Assembly: GCF_002874535.1 (NCBI RefSeq)
Contig: NZ_CP025025.1
Location: 4,087,353 to 4,151,352, forward strand
Source of the DNA: Mesobacillus jeotgali
GTDB lineage: Bacteria > Bacillota > Bacilli > Bacillales > Cytobacillaceae
Reading direction: 5' to 3'
Length of the DNA stretch: 64,000 nucleotides
Part shown: piece after piece, positions 33,760 through 42,955 of the stretch
How positions within the stretch are numbered: position 1 is the stretch's first letter
How the letters are laid out: the number at the start of each line of letters is the position of its first letter
Notes under the pieces: model-generated
Told to the model about the DNA's origin: nothing
The model's database searches: none
What the model saw: the letters and a program-made list of their open reading frames with translations, nothing else
Translations under genes and position numbers: made by a program

Positions 33760-33957
33760 CCAGCTACACTCCTTAAAATTTGTTCTTTAGTAGATTAGGA
33801 CTTAACTGGAATCTGTTATTCTTCCATTCCAACCAACTACTAAAACACTAAAATTTTTATCTATCTCTAATAGCCACCTCTAAATATCAAATCATTCTAC
33901 AACGAAAATTCAAAATAGTTATTGCTATATTTATCACTCTCATCTGAGTTTCATCTA

Positions 33958-34116
33958 TTACACTCTGGCCCTATCCACCCGATTAACTTCAAACAAACCC
34001 TCTTTATTTCGATCAATGAAAATGACCAGAAAACAGAACAGCAAACGCAGCCAATATACCCAAAATTACTATTACCGCGAGTAACTCCACCAACGTATAA
34101 CCCCTTGAATCTTCAT
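33958..34116 (-). pseudogene. Type IV prepilin-like relic
   Basis: The minus strand near 34105-34010 reads DSRGYTLVELLAVIVILGIL, an unmistakable class III/ComGC prepilin signal (G then Y/F-TLVELLAVI, E at +5). The ATG at 34116 is one base out of frame with it, and the frame ends shortly after the helix (SGHFH stop), while FIDRNKEGLFEVNRVDRARV continues in another frame to TAA at 33958. At least two frameshifts, so a dead short pilin gene. It sits inside the polysaccharide locus, in the gap before the initiating transferase. Confidence 0.7.
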
Positions 34117-34182
34117 TAAAGACACTCCTTCACCGAATTCTCTTATTTTCTTCAAGTAAATTCTCAGGGGTTTACACCTCAA

Positions 34183-34224
34183 AAAAACACCCCGAGTCCA
34201 TGTCAAACGCTATATGAACTCGGG
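34183..34224 (-). terminator. Intrinsic terminator after galU
   Basis: On the minus strand CCCGAGT (34218-34224) pairs with ACTCGGG (34191-34197), followed by GTGTTTTTTTG. It lies directly after the galU stop, so transcription of the downstream AT-rich cassette must pass or restart here. Confidence 0.8.
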
Positions 34225-34235
34225 AAATTTAAATA

Positions 34236-35117
34236 TTATTTAACTTTTTCCTTAGCCATAACCTCATCAAGATAAGCCAGCACCTCAGGTCTTAATCCTT
34301 CATCCTGCAAAGCAAATTCCAAAGTAGTCTTAACAAACCCAACCTTCTCTCCAACATCATATCGCTTACCCTCAAAATCATAAGCAAACACACGCTGAAT
34401 CTGATTCAACTTCTGAATCGCATCCGTCAGCTGAATCTCACCACCAGCACCCGTCTCCATCTGATCCAAGAACATAAAAATTTCCGGGGTAAGTACATAT
34501 CTTCCCATAATTGCTAGATTCGAAGGCGCTGTTCCCGGTGCAGGCTTCTCCACAAAATTCTCTACCTGATATCTTCTATCATTTTGAATAGAAGGTTCAA
34601 CAATTCCATAGCGATGCGTCTCACTATCCGGTACCGTTTGCACACCAATCACAGAAGAATGAGTTTCTTTATATTGCTCAATCAACTGCCGTAGACAAGG
34701 AGTATCACTCTGAACAATATCATCACCAAGAAGTACCGCAAAAGGTTCGTCACCGATAAAGTTACGCGCACACCATACTGCATGTCCAAGCCCCTTAGGT
34801 TCCTTCTGCCTAATATAATGAATATCTGCCAGTTTTGTAGAATAACGTACCTTTTCAAGAATATCCAACTTCCCTTTTTCCAAAAGATTTTGCTCAAGCT
34901 CATGGGCAAAATCAAAGTGATCCTCTATCGCGCGTTTACCCTTACCAGTAACAATGATAATATCCTCAATACCTGAAGCAACTGCTTCTTCAACTATGTA
35001 TTGGATAGTTGGTTTATCTACTATCGGCAACATTTCTTTCGGCATTGCCTTCGTCGCTGGCAGGAATCGTGTTCCTAATCCTGCTGCCGGAATGATCGCT
35101 TTTCTAACTTTTTTCAT
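34236..35117 (-). CDS. galU: UTP-glucose-1-phosphate uridylyltransferase
   Basis: A 293-residue enzyme with the canonical [32 protein letters not shown]-terminal region (shortened here; residues 6-36), LLGDDIV, VEKP and G.YDVG.K near the C-terminus. It makes UDP-glucose for exopolysaccharide, glycolipid and teichoic acid sugars. Equivalent to GtaB in B. subtilis. GC content and codon use match the conserved upstream part of the locus, not the AT-rich interior. Confidence 0.93.
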   Translation of the reverse strand: MKKVRKAIIPAAGLGTRFLPATKAMPKEMLPIVDKPTIQYIVEEAVASGIEDIIIVTGKGKRAIEDHFDFAHELEQNLLEKGKLDILEKVRYSTKLADIHYIRQKEPKGLGHAVWCARNFIGDEPFAVLLGDDIVQSDTPCLRQLIEQYKETHSSVIGVQTVPDSETHRYGIVEPSIQNDRRYQVENFVEKPAPGTAPSNLAIMGRYVLTPEIFMFLDQMETGAGGEIQLTDAIQKLNQIQRVFAYDFEGKRYDVGEKVGFVKTTLEFALQDEGLRPEVLAYLDEVMAKEKVK

Positions 35118-35133
35118 TTATTTTTGCCCCCAA

Positions 35134-36954
35134 TTACTTTGCAACAAGGAAAATTTTATTTTTCTTACGATTTGCTAGATTAATTACATACTCTTTCAGC
35201 TGCGGAGAAGTAAAGTTCTCATATCGCTCCAAAAGATAACTAATTTCCTCTTCCTGATCCAGCACTGCTTTCCCAATAAAAATCTTAGGGAAAATCGGCT
35301 CTGGATGAATTTCTTTTTCGTTCAACAGCTCTTCAAACATTTTCTCACCAGGTCTTAACCCAGAGTACCTGATTCCGATATCTTCTATAGTATAACCAGA
35401 CAATCTAATAAGGTTTTTAGCTAGGTCTGTGATTTTAACCGGCTCGCCCATATCAAGCACAAAAATCTCCCCGCCCCGGGCAAGCGATCCAGCTTGGATG
35501 ACTAGTCTTGATGCTTCCGGAATGGTCATAAAGTACCTAGTCATATCAGGATGGGTAACCGTAACCGGTCCGCCAGCTTGAATTTGTTTTTTGAATAGAG
35601 GGATTACACTGCCACGGCTGCCAAGTACATTTCCAAATCGGACAGCAACGAATTTTGTCTTGCTGTGCTGGTCGAGTTGTTGGATGATCATCTCAGCAAT
35701 ACGTTTTGTTGACCCCATGACATTTGTAGGATTTACTGCTTTATCTGTAGATACAAGCACAAATGTTCCGACCCCAAATGTATCCGCTGCTTCGGCAACA
35801 TTCTTAGTTCCAAATACATTGTTCTTTACTGCTTCTCTAGGGTTGTACTCCATTAAAGGAACATGCTTATGTGCAGCTGCATGATAGACGACATCCGGAG
35901 CATGCTCTTCCATCACTTCGAACATCCGGTCACGGTCCTGAACATCACCGATTACAGGGATAATTTCAATAGCTTGTCCATACTGGTTCCTTAGTTCCAT
36001 ATCAATTGTATAGATACTGTTTTCACCATGCCCTACTAGCACTAACTTAGCCGGATTGAACTGGCAAATCTGGCGGCAGATTTCGGATCCGATCGAGCCG
36101 CCTGCCCCGGTAACAAGGACTGTTTTGCCTGAAACATATTCAGAAATGCCCTCAATGTCCAACTTGATTGGCTCACGCCCCAGCAGATCTTCTACCTCAA
36201 CATCACGGAACTGGCTGACCGCCACCTTGCCAAGCATGACGTCTTCGATTTTTGGCATGATCTGTGTCTTTATATTGGTTTTTGCACACTCTGCAAAGAT
36301 ACGGTTTAACTCTTCTTTCTTTAACGAAGGAATCGCAATGACGATTCGATCAATTCGGTACTTTTCAACTGCCTCTACAATGTTTTCGGAAGTTCCTGCT
36401 ACCGGAACACCTAATACCTGCAGCTTATATTTCCTTGAATCATCATCTATAAATGCCGCCGTCACCATCCCAAGTTCAGGGTTGTTCTTCAACTGCCTCG
36501 CCAGTAAAGTACCGGCTTGTCCTGCTCCGACGATCATGACTCGCTTTGTATTATCATCTGGCTTGATATAACGATCACGATAGACTCTCCAAAGAAAGCG
36601 AGATCCGCCAATTGTCAATATAAGAACTGACCAGGCACTGAACAGCACTCTTCCGTAGAAAGGAACATTGAATGCGAATTGGAACAGAGCTACTGTAAGG
36701 ATCGCCAGGGTAACTGCCCTGAAGATTCCGACCAATTCTCCAATGCTTGCATACTCCCATGCTTTGTTATATAGCTGAAGGAATGAGGCAAATAGATGAT
36801 AGCTGCTGACCAAAACAATCGCACTCAAAAAAAGATGTTCATAACTGAAGGTTTCAAGTGATGGATGAAGTGGTATGTAACTTAGGTGAATCGCAGATAA
36901 AACAATGATCGAATCGAGACCGGCTAAAAAAAGCAGACGTTTATGGTAACTCAT
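35134..36954 (-). CDS. Membrane-bound UDP-sugar 4,6-dehydratase (CapD/EpsC/PglF family)
   Basis: A 606-residue protein: four N-terminal transmembrane helices (to about 120), a CoA-binding-like Rossmann domain (VMIVGAGQAGTLLARQL near 143) and a C-terminal SDR dehydratase (VLVTGAGGSIGSEICRQ near 290; STDKAVNPTNVMGSTKR near 405, where Met replaces the usual catalytic Tyr as in other long PglF/CapD enzymes). It converts UDP-GlcNAc to the 4-keto-6-deoxy sugar at the membrane. Follows an EAR-like leader, the same arrangement as epsC in B. subtilis. Confidence 0.92.
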   Translation of the reverse strand: MSYHKRLLFLAGLDSIIVLSAIHLSYIPLHPSLETFSYEHLFLSAIVLVSSYHLFASFLQLYNKAWEYASIGELVGIFRAVTLAILTVALFQFAFNVPFYGRVLFSAWSVLILTIGGSRFLWRVYRDRYIKPDDNTKRVMIVGAGQAGTLLARQLKNNPELGMVTAAFIDDDSRKYKLQVLGVPVAGTSENIVEAVEKYRIDRIVIAIPSLKKEELNRIFAECAKTNIKTQIMPKIEDVMLGKVAVSQFRDVEVEDLLGREPIKLDIEGISEYVSGKTVLVTGAGGSIGSEICRQICQFNPAKLVLVGHGENSIYTIDMELRNQYGQAIEIIPVIGDVQDRDRMFEVMEEHAPDVVYHAAAHKHVPLMEYNPREAVKNNVFGTKNVAEAADTFGVGTFVLVSTDKAVNPTNVMGSTKRIAEMIIQQLDQHSKTKFVAVRFGNVLGSRGSVIPLFKKQIQAGGPVTVTHPDMTRYFMTIPEASRLVIQAGSLARGGEIFVLDMGEPVKITDLAKNLIRLSGYTIEDIGIRYSGLRPGEKMFEELLNEKEIHPEPIFPKIFIGKAVLDQEEEISYLLERYENFTSPQLKEYVINLANRKKNKIFLVAK

Positions 36955-37100
36955 CGTATTCCCCCTCTATTATTAACGCTTTCCAACACTAAAGACTGAC
37001 TGACAAAAATAAATATCTAATGAAAACCCACGTCCAGACATGTACTTTCATCAGATATCTATTATTCTTGTATCCAACTAAATTTAACTCTGATTCTTTT

Positions 37101-37133
37101 AAAAACCTATAGGGAGAAATTCTCCCTATAAGG
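37101..37133 (-). terminator. Intrinsic terminator between EAR-like RNA and the dehydratase gene
   Basis: On the minus strand CCTTATAGGGAGAA pairs with TTCTCCCTATAGG (37108-37133), followed by TTTTTA. It lies inside the operon, immediately downstream of the EAR-like element, and would block the rest of the operon unless read through. Confidence 0.75.
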
Positions 37134-37134
37134 A

Positions 37135-37275
37135 AAAAACGGGCATCTAACCCACCCTCACACCATGCTATTGACAACGCGCGCGTCTAAGGCTACCCAC
37201 TTCTGGGTTCCCACAGCATGATCGAGTGCCCCCATGGGTAACGGGTAGGAGGCATCGCCGGTCAGTCTTACTGAC
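37135..37275 (-). ncRNA. EAR (eps-associated RNA)-like antitermination element
   Basis: A compact, GC-rich, conserved-looking non-coding block in an otherwise AT-rich region, located between the kinase/phosphatase genes and the EpsC-like gene, exactly where the EAR element sits in Bacillus eps operons. On the minus strand several helices can form: GGGAACCCAGAAGTGGGT, CATGCT with AGCATG, GGCGATGCC and GATGCCCG ending in TTTTTT. EAR promotes processive antitermination through distant terminators. I matched it by position and recalled sequence flavour, not by a covariance search. Confidence 0.75.
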
Positions 37276-37302
37276 ATTCAATATGTTGATTCTGGATGTA
37301 GG

Positions 37303-38067
37303 CTAAAAAATCCCGAGGAACTTTTTCTTTTTTATTGGTTCTGGAGTTTCCTGATAAACATGATTCCCTTGAACCAATAACTCAGCATTCTCTTGAAAGT
37401 AGTAGACTAGGTCGATTCCATATTTTGATTCAATTAGTTCCATCGTTTCAGCTATCTTAAATCCCCTGCTTCCAACATTATGCGCATCAGAAGCAATGAA
37501 ATGAGTAAGGTTAGCTTCAATCAATTGATAGGAGAAATTCCTGATTTTCTTCCCGAAGTGACCGCTGATGCTCGATGCTGTCACTTGTGTCAGAGCGCCT
37601 TTTTTGACGAGATTGTATAAAGCCTCTGGACGCTCGATGATTTCCTGATTTCTCTCAGGATGAACAATGATTGGTGTGATTTCTTTCAACTGGAGATCGA
37701 ACAAGAGTGTTTCCGCATATCGCGGCACATGGTTTGAAGGAAATTCAATGAATAAGTACTGAGTATGATTCAAGCTCAATATTTCACCTTTTTCAATTCC
37801 CTCAATGACGTCACCATAGAGCCGAACTTCCTGTCCGGGAAGGACCTTCAAATCGACTCCCTCGTTCTTTAAGACTGTATTCACTTCATCCACTCTAGGA
37901 ATAATGGACTCTTTCGGATTATCATACTTGCTATTTTTATGGTGAGGAGTGGCGATGATTGTATGAATACCTTCGCCTACTGCCACACGGGCCATTTTGA
38001 TGGTATCTTCCATACTCTGGGCACCATCGTCAATTCCTGGCAATATGTGACAATGTATGTCAATCAT
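37303..38067 (-). CDS. PHP-type protein-tyrosine phosphatase (YwqE/CpsB family)
   Basis: A 254-residue metal-dependent phosphatase with the PHP motifs MIDIHCHILPGIDDGAQ at the start, TPHH near 41, GQEVR near 77, HPERN near 137 and SDAHN near 194. It dephosphorylates the cognate CpsD/EpsB-type tyrosine kinase and thereby tunes polymer length and export. It is separated from the kinase gene by about 100 bases with no other feature. Confidence 0.93.
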   Translation of the reverse strand: MIDIHCHILPGIDDGAQSMEDTIKMARVAVGEGIHTIIATPHHKNSKYDNPKESIIPRVDEVNTVLKNEGVDLKVLPGQEVRLYGDVIEGIEKGEILSLNHTQYLFIEFPSNHVPRYAETLLFDLQLKEITPIIVHPERNQEIIERPEALYNLVKKGALTQVTASSISGHFGKKIRNFSYQLIEANLTHFIASDAHNVGSRGFKIAETMELIESKYGIDLVYYFQENAELLVQGNHVYQETPEPIKKKKFLGIF

Positions 38068-38165
38068 CGTTATTCTCCTTCCTTTTAACTGTAAATTTTC
38101 TGTGACTTTTCTAATACTAGCATTCTACCAGCATACCTACAAGGGGATGATTTTGTCGAATCGTG

Positions 38166-38879
38166 TCAATTTGCCCCGTAATAATAATATTGTTCTTTTC
38201 CATCCATCTTTTTATTGTTCAATACAACCCCCAGCATCTTACCCTTTGCGGAAGTCAGCATTTCTTTCGCTCTTAGCGCCTGATCTTGTTCAGTTAACCC
38301 CGAGCTAACAACAAGAATCGTCCCATCACACTGGTTCGCAAGGATTTGTGCATCTGTAACAGCCAAAACCGGTGGAGTATCGAACAGGATCACTGAGAAA
38401 TTTTTAGTGGCTTCTTCAATGAACGATTGCATTGCTCGCGATGACAACAGCTCCGATGGATTCGGAGGGATCGGACCGCTTGAAAGCACCATTAGGTTCG
38501 CAACATCCGTCAGTTTCACAGCATCCAATAAAGGCGTCTGGTTTGTTAACACACTCGTCAATCCGACAGAATTAGTCTGGTTGAAAGTATAATGCACTGT
38601 CGGTTTCCTCATATCCGCATCGACAATAAGGACTTGCTTGCCTTGCTGCGCAAAGGTAACAGCAAGGTTGGCTGCAGTGGTCGACTTCCCTTCCCCTGGT
38701 CCTGTCGATGTCACCATTAATGTTGTGATCTCTTTATCAATAGAAGAAAAATGGATATTCGTCCTGATTGTCCTGTATTGTTCAGAGATTGGGGACTTAG
38801 GATCCAGCTTCGTAACCAACTTCCTTTTATTATCCATTAGTTTTTTCTTCGTGCTTTTTTTATTTACCATGCGACTCAC
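38166..38879 (-). CDS. CpsD/CapB-type tyrosine-protein kinase (BY-kinase)
   Basis: A 237-residue BY-kinase with Walker A TSTGPGEGKSTTAANLA, Walker A' VLIVDADMRKP and Walker B VILFDTPPVL. The C-terminal tyrosine cluster is visible as EQYYYYGAN, the autophosphorylation tail. It works with the membrane activator encoded just upstream (20-base overlap) and is reversed by the PHP phosphatase. Regulates Wzx/Wzy-dependent polymerisation. Related to B. subtilis EpsB/PtkA. Confidence 0.93.
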   Translation of the reverse strand: MSRMVNKKSTKKKLMDNKRKLVTKLDPKSPISEQYRTIRTNIHFSSIDKEITTLMVTSTGPGEGKSTTAANLAVTFAQQGKQVLIVDADMRKPTVHYTFNQTNSVGLTSVLTNQTPLLDAVKLTDVANLMVLSSGPIPPNPSELLSSRAMQSFIEEATKNFSVILFDTPPVLAVTDAQILANQCDGTILVVSSGLTEQDQALRAKEMLTSAKGKMLGVVLNNKKMDGKEQYYYYGAN

Positions 38880-39600
38880 CTCTTACCCTGCTATTGCTTT
38901 CCTGGCGGCTGGCTCTTTCCTTTGTATCGCTGATCGTAGCGACAACTCCAAGCACTGGCATGCCAAGAACTTTTTCGATATCTTGTTCTGTCTTGATTGT
39001 GTTATCGAGATATTCGATCAGGAACGCGATTCCTACACCAGCCATTAAACCGACAACCAATGCAATCGCGATGTTAAGCAGCGGCTTAGGTTTAATTGGG
39101 GATTGGTTATCAACGATTGTTGCTTTTGCCAGAATGCTTACATTATCGACATTCATGATTTTCACGATTTCTCTTTGAAATACTTCAGCTGTTTTATTCG
39201 CGATATCAGCAGCCTTTTTAGCATCCGGGTCTTGAACTGTGATATTCACAACCTGAGAATTCTGCTGACTCTGAACATTTATTTTGCCATTCAATTCGCT
39301 CGCAGCCATATCTAAATCTAACTCTTTGCTTACCAAATCCAAAATAGCCGGGCTTTTAATGATGACGTTATACGTATTGATCAACTGCAGGTTCGTCTGT
39401 ACTTCGCCTACATTATAAGAAGCCTGGTCATTCTTTGTCTGGTTAACTAATATTTGTGTAGATGCCTGATATATAGGTGTCAGGAAAAAGAAACTGATGA
39501 TCCCGCTGATTAGGACAGCAATCAATGTAATTACTAAAATCAAATTCAATCTTTTCCTCAATGTCTGCATTAATTCTTTTAAACTGATTGTCTCTTCCAT
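38860..39600 (-). CDS. Wzz/YveK-type chain-length regulator and kinase activator
   Basis: GGAGGAG is best placed for the ATG at 39600 (MEETISLKELMQTLRKRLN), giving 246 residues; an in-frame ATG at 39612 is the alternative. Two transmembrane helices (about 18-40 and 175-195) flank an extracellular Wzz domain (LTPIYQASTQILVNQ), and the cytoplasmic tail activates the BY-kinase. First gene of the polysaccharide operon. Confidence 0.92.
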   Translation of the reverse strand: MEETISLKELMQTLRKRLNLILVITLIAVLISGIISFFFLTPIYQASTQILVNQTKNDQASYNVGEVQTNLQLINTYNVIIKSPAILDLVSKELDLDMAASELNGKINVQSQQNSQVVNITVQDPDAKKAADIANKTAEVFQREIVKIMNVDNVSILAKATIVDNQSPIKPKPLLNIAIALVVGLMAGVGIAFLIEYLDNTIKTEQDIEKVLGMPVLGVVATISDTKERASRQESNSRVRGESHGK

Positions 39601-39634
39601 TTGCTCCTCCATTAATTCTGAATTAAACCTCAGT

Positions 39635-39666
39635 ATTATATCATAAATTGTTGTTTTTTTTGGATT
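39635..39666 (-). promoter_or_regulatory. Candidate promoter of the polysaccharide operon
   Basis: Minus-strand TGATATAAT is an extended -10 (TATAAT complement at 39635-39640), about 30 bases before the chain-length regulator start. The -35 region is poor, which is tolerated with an extended -10. Confidence 0.5.
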
Positions 39667-39821
39667 TTCTTGTCATAATTTTAATGATATTGTAATTTTA
39701 CTAACCTACTACTTAATTTAACAGGATATGTAAGTAACGTGAAGAGGTATTTTGTTAATGGAATTATTTTCAAAGTTTACTATTGCAAGATTTGGATAAA
39801 TAAATATATTTGGAGGTTGTT

Positions 39822-40625
39822 ATGAAATCATTTCTTACTACTTTACTGGCAATCATATGCGGAGCCGTCTTGCTGTGGGGGAATATCCACTGGAGTAACA
39901 AGACAGCTGTTAAGGTGGACGGAGCTAGTGTAACGAAGGCAGTTGAAAAACCTGCTGAAAAAAGTGTAGAAAAGAACGATGATCCGCAAGAACAGGAAGA
40001 TGGGATTCTATCCCTAACTAAAAACTGGCCTGCAGAAGCTATAGAAACCTTCAAGAAGGCTCAAGAAGAGGGACAAGCATATAAGATACTCATTGTCGGA
40101 TCTAACGCATTAGGAGACGAACCAAATGGCTGGGCTTACCAGACGAAGGACGGACTGACAGAAGCATTTGGTGGGGAGAACTTGATTGTTGAAATAATGA
40201 AGTATGAGACTACCTCCCTGAATTTTGTTCAGGAAAACCATCAGGAAGAACTGGCATCGGCTGAAGCTGACTTAATTATTTTCGAACCATTCACTTTGAA
40301 TGATAATACGAATGGAGTCGGCACGGAAAATTCACTGATTAATGTCCAGCGGGTTTTAGATCAAATTGAAGAAGTAAATACCAATACAGTGGTGATCCTG
40401 AATCCTCCTAATCCTTTATATAATGCGAAGTATTACCCATTACAGGTTGAGGCATTGAAGGAATATGCCGAGGAAAACGACATCCCTTACCTGGACCACT
40501 GGACAGCATGGCCAGAGCTGGATTCACAAGAGATGAATGACTACCTGACCAACGGTTCGCCTAATGAAAAGGGACATGAACTATGGGCTCAGTTTATGCT
40601 GGATTATTTGGTTGCAAAGAATTAA
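39822..40625 (+). CDS. Membrane-anchored SGNH/GDSL-type hydrolase
   Basis: TGGAGG is five bases from the ATG at 39822 (267 residues). N-terminal anchor (about 4-20), an acidic/lysine linker (30-60), then an SGNH fold: block I ILIVGSNALG (S94), N in the block III region near 160, and block V SPNEKGH (H252). It would act outside the membrane, perhaps as an O-acetyl esterase on a surface polysaccharide; it is divergent from the exopolysaccharide operon. Substrate inferred only. Confidence 0.8.
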   Translation: MKSFLTTLLAIICGAVLLWGNIHWSNKTAVKVDGASVTKAVEKPAEKSVEKNDDPQEQEDGILSLTKNWPAEAIETFKKAQEEGQAYKILIVGSNALGDEPNGWAYQTKDGLTEAFGGENLIVEIMKYETTSLNFVQENHQEELASAEADLIIFEPFTLNDNTNGVGTENSLINVQRVLDQIEEVNTNTVVILNPPNPLYNAKYYPLQVEALKEYAEENDIPYLDHWTAWPELDSQEMNDYLTNGSPNEKGHELWAQFMLDYLVAKN

Positions 40626-40640
40626 CTTATATCGAACATC

Positions 40641-40672
40641 AATGCTCTTCCATTTGGAAGAGCATTTTTTAT
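40641..40672 (+). terminator. Intrinsic terminator
   Basis: AATGCTCTTCC / GGAAGAGCATT with an ATTT-type loop and TTTTT tail, just after the SGNH gene. Confidence 0.92.
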
Positions 40673-40743
40673 TTAAGTTTTCTGCATACTTGTCGATAAA
40701 AGGAATGTTATGGAAGAAAAATAAATAAAATGGGGGTCTTTTT

Positions 40744-42723
40744 TTGTCGAAAATCAAGTTTTCTGCCTTACTAGTATTTTTACTAACATTGACTGGATTT
40801 GTAGCCGCTTCCTCTCAAGCGTCTGCAGTAGCAAATTACGAGAGGATTGCCGGTTCGAACCGAGTTGATACTTCTGTACAGATTTCGAATATGGGCTGGG
40901 AGCAGGCAGATTCCGTTATACTTGCACGGGCTGATAACCCAGCGGATGCCTTATCATCAGCTTCCTTATCAGGTGCTTTAGATGCACCAATCCTGCTTAC
41001 CTATCCTAATAAAATCTCTCAATCTGTCATTGATGAGATTGATCGCTTAGGTGCTGCGAATGTATATATTTTAGGTGGCACTGCGGCCATCAGCAGTACA
41101 GTTGAAGCCGCACTGGACAAGCTGGAACTTAATACGATTAGAGTGAACGGGAAAAACCGTTTTGAGACGGCGGCTAATATCAATAAGAAAGCCGGAAGTT
41201 CGTTGGGGACTAAAGCAATCGTCGTCAACGGGTTTGCAGTTGCTGATGCTTTATCCGCTTCAAGCAACTCTGCTATTAACCAGATTCCAATTTACCTTGC
41301 GAACAAAACGAGTCTGCCAGTCAATTTGCCAGCCAATATTAAAGAAGTACTGATCTATGGCGGAGAAGGCGTAGTCGGAAAACAGGTTGCCCAGTACCTG
41401 CAGAACCAGGGGAAAAAGGTGACCAGGATCGCTGGCAGCAACCGATATATGACTAACCTTGCGGCGGCTGACCCTTCCCTCGGTAATCATGTCATTATCG
41501 TACGCGGAATCAGTACAAGCCCAACAAGTGAGGAATATCCTGATGCAGTTGCAGGAGCTGGGTTATCCCACAAAATAGATGCGAATATTATCCTGACACA
41601 TCCTGATACTCCTGTATCAGCTACATTAGATTATTTTAATAAGAACCGTTATTGGGGTTATTTCATACTTGGCGGAGAGAAAGCTGTATCAACTAAAACC
41701 GCAATCGACTTGAGCTTTCACCCGGATTCAAAAGTATTGAAAACCTTCGGGCAAAATATCATTGCTTCTGCGATGGACCCGTTAAGACCAGTTTTATATT
41801 CTTTAAGCGATGACGATAATAGTCTGCATTCCTATAATTATGTAACAGGGGAGCAGAAATCTATCAAATTCAACGACATGCCAGAACAGCTTTATGTTGC
41901 GAACAACAAGGTCTATGTTACGCTCGTTCATGGAGAGCATGACGATTATTGGTTCGATGACCAATCAGGCGGAATTGCCGTCGTAAATGCAGAACAATTC
42001 AGGTTGGAGAAGCAATTCGAAATTGCGCTTGATCCATTTGATATAGTTGTCGATCAACAGGGATTCATCTATGTTTCCGGCGGTTCTGGCCAGTGGACTG
42101 AGCTAAAAAGCTACTCAGGAGTAACGGGCGAAGAACTATCAGGGGAAAGAATTTACCAGCAGGGCTATCTTGAATTAAGCCCTAACCAGAGCAAAATATA
42201 TTCTATTGATACAGGTCTATCTCCTCGTGATATAAGCGAATATTATATTTCAGGAGGAATGATCACAGGGGAAAAAGATTCCCCATATCATGGTGATTAT
42301 GATTTAGGCGATTTCCATACTATTTCAAACATCAAAGTTTCTCCTGATGGCAAATATCTATTTAATAATATGGGCCATGTTTTCAAAGGGAATTTAGACT
42401 ATGCTGCCGAGCTGTGGTTCCCATACGAGGATCTGGCCTTTGACCTTGACCAGAACAGATTTTTCACAGGCATCAGCAGCTTTATCTTCAAGCATGACTA
42501 CTCTGACTTTATGTTTAACCGTTATTACCAGCTTAATGGAGAACTAGAAGCGATCTATCAGAAAGACGGAAAGCTATATGTCCTATCTTTACTTGAAGTC
42601 AGCAGCACTGGACTTCAAAGATATGCGCTTGAACAGCTTGATCCTGCAAAAGGTGTGGAACATAAAATCAACACACAATCAACAGAGTCTACAGAAAAGA
42701 CGCTTCAGAGCATTATGAAATAG
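40744..42723 (+). CDS. Secreted CWB2 protein with C-terminal beta-propeller-like domain
   Basis: A 659-residue protein starting at TTG with GGGGGT upstream. Signal peptide 1-29 (ASSQASA). Three CWB2 units (about 30-330; YERIAGSNRVDTSVQIS is the first). The C-terminal half (335-650) has repeated short strands such as QLYVANNKVYVTLVHG and FIYVSGGSGQW, resembling YVTN/WD-like propellers. It is anchored to wall polymers with the propeller exposed. Confidence 0.87.
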   Translation: MSKIKFSALLVFLLTLTGFVAASSQASAVANYERIAGSNRVDTSVQISNMGWEQADSVILARADNPADALSSASLSGALDAPILLTYPNKISQSVIDEIDRLGAANVYILGGTAAISSTVEAALDKLELNTIRVNGKNRFETAANINKKAGSSLGTKAIVVNGFAVADALSASSNSAINQIPIYLANKTSLPVNLPANIKEVLIYGGEGVVGKQVAQYLQNQGKKVTRIAGSNRYMTNLAAADPSLGNHVIIVRGISTSPTSEEYPDAVAGAGLSHKIDANIILTHPDTPVSATLDYFNKNRYWGYFILGGEKAVSTKTAIDLSFHPDSKVLKTFGQNIIASAMDPLRPVLYSLSDDDNSLHSYNYVTGEQKSIKFNDMPEQLYVANNKVYVTLVHGEHDDYWFDDQSGGIAVVNAEQFRLEKQFEIALDPFDIVVDQQGFIYVSGGSGQWTELKSYSGVTGEELSGERIYQQGYLELSPNQSKIYSIDTGLSPRDISEYYISGGMITGEKDSPYHGDYDLGDFHTISNIKVSPDGKYLFNNMGHVFKGNLDYAAELWFPYEDLAFDLDQNRFFTGISSFIFKHDYSDFMFNRYYQLNGELEAIYQKDGKLYVLSLLEVSSTGLQRYALEQLDPAKGVEHKINTQSTESTEKTLQSIMK

Positions 42724-42817
42724 GCTCTTTTCTCAAACTTCGATGCTATTGAATACAAAATTGGATTGAATTATCTAAATTCCTTCTTAAAGTTGCCGCT
42801 TCTTAAGAGAAAAGAGC
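42724..42817. other. Long-loop inverted repeat after the CWB2 gene
   Basis: GCTCTTTTCTC at 42724-42734 and its exact complement GAGAAAAGAGC at 42807-42817, 72 bases apart. Could form a large structured 3' end; no T tail, so not a standard terminator. No gene seen between. Confidence 0.4.
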
Positions 42818-42920
42818 ATGCAAACTAATACCGAACTAAAAATGGGTATATATTACGTTAAAATCAGGTTTAGGATTTTAACAACAATCTCTACGAAAAC
42901 AGCAGTGAATTAAAACCAAA

Positions 42921-42955
42921 AAATGAGTGTGAGGATGACCTCGCACTCATTTTTT
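42921..42955. terminator. Bidirectional intrinsic terminator
   Basis: AAATGAGTGTGAGG / CCTCGCACTCATTT stem with a T tail on plus and A-rich mirror on minus. The stop codon of the minus-strand membrane gene (42947) lies within it. Confidence 0.8.

Noticed and set aside
36989-37177. 62-codon minus-strand frame in the leader region
   Set aside because: It crosses the terminator and the EAR-like RNA, with no ribosome site.
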